A stretch of DNA of 20,184 nt from Bacteroidota bacterium (lineage in GTDB: Bacteria > Bacteroidota > Bacteroidia > Chitinophagales > Chitinophagaceae): assembly GCA_023391315.1 (NCBI GenBank), contig JAEWBD010000370.1:1-20184 (forward strand), read 5' to 3'. The notes under the pieces were generated by a model that was not told the DNA's origin, searched no databases, and saw only the letters and a list, made by a program, of their open reading frames with translations. The position numbers and the translations under genes were made by a program. This document shows, one piece after another, positions 15,022-20,184 of this stretch. Within the stretch, counting starts at the first letter, position 1. Each line of letters opens with the position of its first letter.

Positions 15022-15804
15022 ATGACAATGAAAACAAATTTCACTATTATCATAATTCTGTTTACATTATTAAGCACATCCTGTGTGCATTATTATTATG
15101 CACCTAATAGCAATAATGTACCCCTGTTTAAAGAAAAAGGCGAAGGACGTTTACAGGCACAATTCACTTCAACAGCAGGGCAGAATGGCACCGACGCTGC
15201 AAATGGGTTTGAAATTCAAACCGCCTATGCATTGGGTAACCGCAGTGCATTGCAATTGAATTTTTTCCATGCTTCAGAAAATGACGAAGAGTATGGCTCA
15301 GGTTCAGGAAATTATATTGAAGCTGCCGGCGGATATTTTAAACCGTTTGCAAAAAACCACATGGTGTTTGAAACTTATTCGGGACTTGGTTTTGGAAATG
15401 TAAACAATGCTTTTAAAAGCAATTATGGCAATTACGTAACAGAAGATGCAAAAACATCCATTACAAAATTCTTTGTACAACCCTCAATCGGCTTTACCTC
15501 CAGGTATTTTAACGCGGCGTTCTCTTCAAAATTCAGCTTTGTAAATCTTGGCTTAAAGCGTTCAACACTTTCAAAAGAAAATAATTTATACGACTACGAC
15601 TACGTAGAATCATTACGTAAAGGCAAATCATATTTTTTCTGGGAACCGGGATTGATGCTACGGGGTGGCTTTGAACATGTTCAGGTTATAATACAGCTAA
15701 CAGAAACCTTGCTAACTAAAGATGATGAGCCTATATCAAATACCAGCTTTTCACTTGGCCTTGCAATACCTTTTAATACAAATCCCAAATCTCATAAGCA
15801 ATAA
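15022..15804 (+). CDS. Putative outer-membrane lipoprotein with beta-barrel-like strands
   Basis: A 260-residue envelope protein. The N-terminus has a hydrophobic signal (FTIIIILFTLL) ending in LSTSC, a plausible lipobox with Cys21 (the serine at -3 is a weak fit). The mature part starts with YYYAPNSNNVPLFKEKGEG and continues with alternating strands rich in Gly, Phe and Tyr (GFEIQTAYALGNRSALQLNF, ETYSGLGFGNV, PSIGFTSRYF, FSLGLAIPF), as in small outer-membrane barrels. I recall similar proteins in many Bacteroidota genomes, without a known function. ATG 15022 is used; an ATG two codons later (15028) is equally possible. It is first in an operon with the DUF4907-like gene (11 nt gap) and the ELWxxDGT protein, so a role in anchoring or handling that cargo is possible but unproven. 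Confidence 0.8.
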   Translation: MTMKTNFTIIIILFTLLSTSCVHYYYAPNSNNVPLFKEKGEGRLQAQFTSTAGQNGTDAANGFEIQTAYALGNRSALQLNFFHASENDEEYGSGSGNYIEAAGGYFKPFAKNHMVFETYSGLGFGNVNNAFKSNYGNYVTEDAKTSITKFFVQPSIGFTSRYFNAAFSSKFSFVNLGLKRSTLSKENNLYDYDYVESLRKGKSYFFWEPGLMLRGGFEHVQVIIQLTETLLTKDDEPISNTSFSLGLAIPFNTNPKSHKQ

Positions 15805-15815
15805 AATAAAATGTT

Positions 15816-16199
15816 ATGAAAACAAAAAAAAATCATGCCGGTACATTTTTCATTGCAGTAGCTGTGCTAATCGCTAATACGGCGCATACACAACAGATAA
15901 ATAATTCCGCTGCAACATGCTTTAATCAAATACAAAACATAACCACCGGCAACTATACTTACAAAGTTTTCCAGGCGCCTAATAAAATGTATGGTTATGA
16001 TATCTTAAGTAATGGAAAATTTATATTTCACCAGGGCGCTTCACCAGCGCTGCCCAATGAATTTGTTATAGCCTTTTCAAAAAAATGGCAGGCGGAAAAA
16101 GCCGCTTTATACTCCATTAAAAAGCTAAGCGAAAACCGGTCAGCAGCTTTAACGCGGGAAGAATTAAAAAGGATAATGGCCGGGCAAAAACAACCTTAA
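15816..16199 (+). CDS. Exported DUF4907-like small protein
   Basis: A 127-residue protein with a signal peptide (about 1-25, GTFFIAVAVLIANTAHTQ) and a small soluble domain (about 45-122). The pattern YKVFQAPNKMYGYDIL, then GKFIFHQGASPALP, then a helix with repeated Ala and Lys, then TREELKRIM, fits my memory of DUF4907, a Bacteroidota domain found in short exported proteins; this needs a profile search. Function is unknown. It lies 11 nt after the lipoprotein gene and 21 nt before the ELWxxDGT gene, so all three are probably made together and exported. Two cysteines or metal-site residues are not evident, and no catalytic motif is seen. Confidence 0.75.
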   Translation: MKTKKNHAGTFFIAVAVLIANTAHTQQINNSAATCFNQIQNITTGNYTYKVFQAPNKMYGYDILSNGKFIFHQGASPALPNEFVIAFSKKWQAEKAALYSIKKLSENRSAALTREELKRIMAGQKQP

Positions 16200-16220
16200 T
16201 AAATATTCAAAAAGGATTTT

Positions 16221-19205
16221 ATGAAAAAGATTTACATAATACTGTCAGTGTTTACAATTGCTTATGCAAACAATGCTATACAGGCACAAAATTTTCATGT
16301 GCTGGATATTAATAATTCAAAAGATGCTCACCCATCAAATTATAGCATCTATGATTATATAACACCAGACTTTCTGTTTGGAAAATATCAATATGCGGTT
16401 TTAAACAATATTGCCTATTTCGCTGCCAGCGACGGTATTCATGGCATTGAACTATGGCGAAGTGATGGCACAAAAGAAGGCACATTCATGATAGAAGAAA
16501 TAAGCACGGGCTCATCATTATCTACCATAAACAGGATAACCACATCCGGAAACAAAATATATTTTACTGTAGATAATGGGGGCGGACCCGAATTATATGT
16601 TAGCGACGGAACAGGGCAAGGCACATCTATACTAAAAATATTTCCCGATTTCCCGTCTGTTCCTTCGTATTTAACTGACGTAAATGGCGCTTTATATTTT
16701 TATTCCGGAAGCACTAATCAAATATGGAAAAGCGATGGCACTATTTCAGGAACTACAATGGTATGTGATCTTTATTCAGAAATTGGAGGTTATAGCCCAA
16801 CTCTATTGACCAATGCAAACGGCCGTCTATTTTTTGTGGCGCAAAGCTTTTTTGACGGCAACGAAATTTACACAACTGATGGCGTCCCCGGCAGCACACG
16901 CATGGTAAAAAATAAAAACCCGTATGCTGGAAGCGAGCCAACACAATTAACCCCGGTAAACGGGCTACTTTGTTTTGCGGCAGATGATGGCTCAGGCCAA
17001 CGCCAATTATGGGTATCTGACGGCACAGACGCAGGAACATATAAAGCAAACAATCCAAACAATATTATTGTTGACAACTGGTATGGCATCACTTTTACTG
17101 TAACAAATGAAACAGTTTATTTTTCGGGAAACATAAACGATAATGACGGAAGCCATTTTTGCGCTTACAATACTTCTGATGCTGCAAATACGGTTAATAT
17201 AATAAAAAATATAAACCCCGGTTTTTACAGCAATAATCTTTACAACATTACCAATGTAGGCGGAACTTTATTTTTTACCGTGTTTAATGGTAAAGACCAG
17301 GTGCTGTGGAAATCAGACGGAACAGAGGCAGGCACAATGCAGGTAAGAAATATTAACCCCGGCGGAAGAAATATTTATTTATATAAAGATTTTGCGGATG
17401 CCAACGGCATACTTCTTTTTTCATTTTATGATGATGCGCATGGTTATGAAATCTGGAAAAGCAATGGAACAGAAGCCGGAACAATAATGATAAAAGACAT
17501 TAGCGCCGGCGCTTCAGGCTCACGCGCAGACAACATCACTTATATTGGAAATAACGTGAGCCTTTTTGAAGCAACAGATGGCAAAAATGGTTTGGAACTA
17601 TGGCGAACAGACGGCACGCCAGATGGTACATTCATGGTAAAAAACATCAACAAATCAGTAAGCAGTTCTTCTTTTCCATCAGCGCTTACACAAAATGCAG
17701 ACAGCAGTAAATTATTGCTTGTTGCTAATGATCTTAAATATGGTCAGGAGCTTCGTATAACAGACGGCTCGCAAGAAGGAACGTATCTTGTAAAAGATTT
17801 ACTTAAAGGTTCATTTGGCTCTTCGCCGGACCGTATTGTTAACCTGAATAATGAAACCTATTTTTTAGCAAATATTATTGACACTTCTAATCACACTACT
17901 TCTGATGTATCAGTTATTACCAAACTTTGCAAAACAAAAGGTACGCCCGCAACAACAAAAATCTTATCACTTCCTTCTCTCGAATCAATAATAAATGAAA
18001 ACGCCCTTACAGAAGTTTATTGGATGGGTGCTTCGTCAGACCTTTTGTATTTATATATCATAAATCACGCTATTAACGAAGCAGAGCTTTGGCGCAGCGA
18101 TGGAACAGAAGCAGGGACTTTTCCGCTTAAACAAAATATGTACACTTACTATGTTGTTAATTTAAAAACCGTTGGTGATAAACTATTTTTTACAGATTAT
18201 GATTTTACTTATGGATATGAATTGTTTGTAACTAATGGTACAATTGCCGGCACAGGAATAGTAAGGGATATTGCCCCTGGCGCCAATGGTTCTAATCCTT
18301 CCAACTTCAGTTCATTTAATGGAAAACTTTATTTTACCGCGGATATAGGTTATGGCCCGTTTGCGTGTTCATCCAACGGCACCCTGGCAGGAACCAACCC
18401 GGTTAAAGCTCTTATTATCGCCACCAGCCCGTTTGTTGAAGCCAATGACAAATTATTTTTTACAGGTTCAAGAACAGTTGGCAAAGGCACAGAATTATAT
18501 GCCATTGATAAAATTAATAACATAGCATACCTGGTAAAAGATATATATCGCGGCCCGGCTTCATCCAGCATATTTAATCTTGCGGGAGGCGACAGTTTAA
18601 TATATTTTACGGCTGATGATGGAATACATGGGCCCCAGCTTTGGAAATCTGATGGCACAAAAGAAAGTACAAAAATATTATTAACAATACCCGACTTAAG
18701 CAGTGCTTTCATTGCTGACTTTACAACAGTGCATAATAAACTTTTCTTTACACTAAATGGCGGCTTATGGCAGAGCGATGGCACTAACGCCGGCACCCAT
18801 ATCATAGATGATGTAAATCTCTTAAACGTAACAAGCTTAAGTAATCTAACGGCTTTCAATAGTAAACTTGCTTTTACAGCTTTTGAACCTTCTACCGGTT
18901 ATGAATTATATGTTGGTGATGCAGAAGAGAAATTTGTACCGGCTGCATCTAATGCTGAAAGCATTCTAAAAAATACAAAGGATTTAAATACATTTAATGT
19001 TTACCCTAACCCTGCTAAAGATGTAATTAATGTGCACACAAATAACACAGCAATTATCTCATTAATGGATCAGCAGGGAAGAACAATATTTACAAAACCT
19101 GTTGATAAAATTGGTGTTATTGATGTAAGCAAACTGCCTGCCGGTATATTTTATATAAAAAACAACACAACAGGAGAAACGCAAAAAGTAGTTGTGGCAA
19201 GATGA
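16221..19205 (+). CDS. ELWxxDGT-repeat surface/secreted protein with T9SS type A sorting domain
   Basis: A 994-residue secreted protein. After a signal peptide (about 1-22, ending in QAQ) there are about 18 copies, some decayed, of a 45-60 residue repeat whose core is xELWxSDGTxxGTxxV (for example IELWRSDGTKEGTFMI, LELWRTDGTPDGTFMV, AELWRSDGTEAGTFPL, PQLWKSDGTKESTKIL), each paired with an LYFxAxDGxxG-like strand. This resembles a beta-propeller or solenoid built for surface binding. The last 72 residues (from 923) are a Por secretion-system tail: FNVYPNPAKDVINV, then SLMDQQGRTIF, then KLPAGIFYIK and a basic end, which directs export through the type IX system. ATG 16221 has AGGA 8 nt upstream. 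It is the last gene of the three-gene operon; no enzymatic motif is seen. Adhesion or ligand binding is inference. Confidence 0.93.
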   Translation: MKKIYIILSVFTIAYANNAIQAQNFHVLDINNSKDAHPSNYSIYDYITPDFLFGKYQYAVLNNIAYFAASDGIHGIELWRSDGTKEGTFMIEEISTGSSLSTINRITTSGNKIYFTVDNGGGPELYVSDGTGQGTSILKIFPDFPSVPSYLTDVNGALYFYSGSTNQIWKSDGTISGTTMVCDLYSEIGGYSPTLLTNANGRLFFVAQSFFDGNEIYTTDGVPGSTRMVKNKNPYAGSEPTQLTPVNGLLCFAADDGSGQRQLWVSDGTDAGTYKANNPNNIIVDNWYGITFTVTNETVYFSGNINDNDGSHFCAYNTSDAANTVNIIKNINPGFYSNNLYNITNVGGTLFFTVFNGKDQVLWKSDGTEAGTMQVRNINPGGRNIYLYKDFADANGILLFSFYDDAHGYEIWKSNGTEAGTIMIKDISAGASGSRADNITYIGNNVSLFEATDGKNGLELWRTDGTPDGTFMVKNINKSVSSSSFPSALTQNADSSKLLLVANDLKYGQELRITDGSQEGTYLVKDLLKGSFGSSPDRIVNLNNETYFLANIIDTSNHTTSDVSVITKLCKTKGTPATTKILSLPSLESIINENALTEVYWMGASSDLLYLYIINHAINEAELWRSDGTEAGTFPLKQNMYTYYVVNLKTVGDKLFFTDYDFTYGYELFVTNGTIAGTGIVRDIAPGANGSNPSNFSSFNGKLYFTADIGYGPFACSSNGTLAGTNPVKALIIATSPFVEANDKLFFTGSRTVGKGTELYAIDKINNIAYLVKDIYRGPASSSIFNLAGGDSLIYFTADDGIHGPQLWKSDGTKESTKILLTIPDLSSAFIADFTTVHNKLFFTLNGGLWQSDGTNAGTHIIDDVNLLNVTSLSNLTAFNSKLAFTAFEPSTGYELYVGDAEEKFVPAASNAESILKNTKDLNTFNVYPNPAKDVINVHTNNTAIISLMDQQGRTIFTKPVDKIGVIDVSKLPAGIFYIKNNTTGETQKVVVAR

Positions 19206-19231
19206 TAATAACGCGTGCTGCTTAGGCGATT

Positions 19232-19306
19232 TTAAATAATAACATCGGCAATTCCGTCATCGGGATTTCTAATTTCAATCTTCTTGATATGCTTATACGA
19301 TTTCAT
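19232..19306 (-). other. Possible 24-residue open frame or gene remnant
   Basis: The 144 bp between the T9SS gene and the cysteine-rich gene holds, on the minus strand, an ATG-to-TAA frame reading MKSYKHIKKIEIRNPDDGIA then DVII. The composition (charged start, IEIRNPDDG turn) looks protein-like rather than random. No promoter box or ribosome site is clear. It could be a small peptide gene, the stump of a truncated gene, or chance. Confidence 0.2.
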
Positions 19307-19349
19307 ATTTTTTTATAACAGACTATTATTAATATTTAAATTAAATAAA

Positions 19350-19838
19350 ATGAAACAAGATTATTTCATCGAATTAAAAAACGCTTGTAAGCAAAGGGAG
19401 CAATCGACAGACGAGGAAAATCTTAAAATTGGAAGTACTGTTTGGATAACAGGAATTCCAGAAAGTTCATTATCCGGCACTGTAGCTTTGAGATTTGGAA
19501 CAAACCAAATTTTGATAATTGCTGAAAAAGATATTCTTGAAGTTGACAAGGCAGATAGATTGTATTTTGTAAAAATCAGGGTGGGAGCCAACCTAATTAG
19601 CAAAATTGAAATTATAAGCGAAGTTCGGCCAACAATCAAATGTACTTGTCACGATAATAAAGAGCCTTCGCCGCATCCCCCATCTGTTGCCAAGCGAATA
19701 GGAGCATTCAATCCAAATAACCCATGTGAGCCGGATTGTTGGGTTGAGTGGAATTGTATGCCTTGGACTGACAGCAACGGCTTTGTAAGAATTGTTTGTT
19801 TCCCATATCCGGTTTGTAAAACATGTCCATGGGCCTAA
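19350..19838 (+). CDS. Unrecognised protein with cysteine-rich C-terminal tail
   Basis: I do not recognise this 162-residue protein. Residues 1-25 are charged and helical (MKQDYFIELKNACKQREQ). Residues 28-92 look like a small beta domain (STVWITGIPE, GTVALRFGTNQILIIAEKDI, YFVKIRVGANLISKIEII). Residues 93-162 hold eight cysteines: Cys98, 100, 126, 130, 136, 150, 156 and 159, with many Pro and Trp and an end of CKTCPWA. There is no signal peptide or lipobox. The tail could bind metal, form disulfides after release, or be a modified peptide core joined to a long leader; no modifying enzyme or transporter is in view. ATG 19350 is chosen because the longer frame needs a TTG at 19284 and would add an unlikely hydrophobic segment. 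The lack of a promoter box and the distance of 144 bp from the T9SS gene leave its transcription unclear. Confidence 0.75.
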   Translation: MKQDYFIELKNACKQREQSTDEENLKIGSTVWITGIPESSLSGTVALRFGTNQILIIAEKDILEVDKADRLYFVKIRVGANLISKIEIISEVRPTIKCTCHDNKEPSPHPPSVAKRIGAFNPNNPCEPDCWVEWNCMPWTDSNGFVRIVCFPYPVCKTCPWA

Positions 19839-19880
19839 GTCGCACACCGCAGCACAAATGTACCTTGTTGCATTGCTGCA

Positions 19881-20184
19881 TCAGATTGGCGCTGCAAACG
19901 CCGGCTGCACTTTATTGGCAAGAGGGATCTTTACATAAAAAGAAGTGCCTTCGCCCGTAGCCGTAGTAAACCAAATATGCCCGCCGGCCTTTTCTACAAT
20001 GGCTTTGCATATTGCAAGGCCCAGGCCTGTGCCTGATGATTTTGTCGTAAAATTTGGATTAAATATTTTGGAGCGCATATCCTCGCTGATACCATTGCCA
20101 AAATCTGTTATGGCTACAATCACATCGCTTTGCTGCATGTATTGTTTTATTTGTATATGGGCACCTTCGTTTTCGCCATAAGCT
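19881..20184 (-). CDS. Histidine kinase, C-terminal HATPase portion (partial, N-terminal part outside window)
   Basis: The last 100 or so residues of a sensor histidine kinase entering from the right edge; the frame stays open to the window end. The ATP-binding domain shows the G1 box DFGNGI, the F box IFNPNFTTKSSG, and the G2 box GTGLGLAICKAIVEKAGGHI, followed by EGTSFYVKIPLA and a short tail. This is the HATPase_c type of classical kinases with NFTTK-SSGTGLGLA, distinct from the LytS-type kinase elsewhere in the window. Sensor region, His box and partner regulator are out of view. It is convergent with the cysteine-rich gene, 42 bp away. Confidence 0.92.
   Translation of the reverse strand, partial: AYGENEGAHIQIKQYMQQSDVIVAITDFGNGISEDMRSKIFNPNFTTKSSGTGLGLAICKAIVEKAGGHIWFTTATGEGTSFYVKIPLANKVQPAFAAPI

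Noticed and set aside
18350..18859. 169-codon open frame antisense to the ELWxxDGT protein
   Set aside because: It is a by-product of the repetitive codons of the real gene; its repeated VPSDxxS-like segments mirror the DGTxxGT repeats.
16221..19205. Repeats in this stretch as a CRISPR or DNA tandem-repeat array
   Set aside because: The periodicity is at protein level (ELWxxDGT units) with varied codons and unit lengths; there are no identical DNA repeats with spacers.
19284..19349. 22-residue N-terminal extension of the cysteine-rich protein
   Set aside because: It needs a TTG start and adds a hydrophobic stretch translated from AT-rich leader; the ATG at 19350 starts a normal charged N-terminus.
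19839..19880. GCAGCA/TGCTGC inverted repeat between the convergent last two genes as a terminator
   Set aside because: A 6 bp stem with a long loop is possible, but no T-tract follows on either strand, so I do not list it as a terminator.

Overview
The window looks like chromosomal DNA of a member of the phylum Bacteroidota, most likely a Chitinophagaceae-type organism. The signs are a type IX secretion (T9SS) type A sorting tail on a large secreted protein, a TonB-dependent receptor with an N-terminal CarboxypepD_reg-like domain, a periplasmic propeller/Y_Y_Y sensor kinase paired with a LytTR regulator, and promoters of the Bacteroidota form TAnnTTTG in front of at least six genes. Base composition is AT-rich and even. 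I see no insertion sequence, phage gene or CRISPR array.

Left part (1-5056). A leftward operon runs tRNA methylthiotransferase miaB, then a nucleotidyltransferase antitoxin (mntA-like), then a HEPN toxin (hepT-like), then a sigma-54 activator that leaves the window. Junctions are 2 nt gaps or a 14 nt overlap. The MNT-HEPN pair appears to sit between two housekeeping genes. To its right are tRNA-Gly(CCC), a conserved Bacteroidota protein with no known function, an exported Gfo/Idh/MocA oxidoreductase, and a small class I methyltransferase.

Middle part (5150-10413). This holds trhO (tRNA U34 hydroxylase, with a hairpin-rich leader), purC (purine synthesis) and a lone 955-residue TonB-dependent receptor that ends in a clear intrinsic terminator.

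Right part (10414-20184). A leftward two-component system (LytS-type kinase with a periplasmic propeller, and a LytTR response regulator) is divergent, across a 469 bp non-coding region, from a rightward three-gene operon. That operon encodes a lipoprotein with barrel-like strands, a DUF4907-like protein and a 994-residue ELWxxDGT-repeat T9SS cargo. The intergenic region carries a cluster of YAGTTA motifs resembling LytTR boxes, so the two-component system may control the surface-protein operon. After it come an unrecognised cytosolic protein with a cysteine-rich tail and the 3' end of a histidine kinase that enters from the right edge.

Most genes are ordinary. The parts that merit follow-up are the toxin-antitoxin pair inside the miaB operon, the two-component/surface-protein module with its candidate operators, the cysteine-rich protein, and several start sites with unusual structure: a TTG start inside a palindrome, two very short leaders, and the trhO leader.
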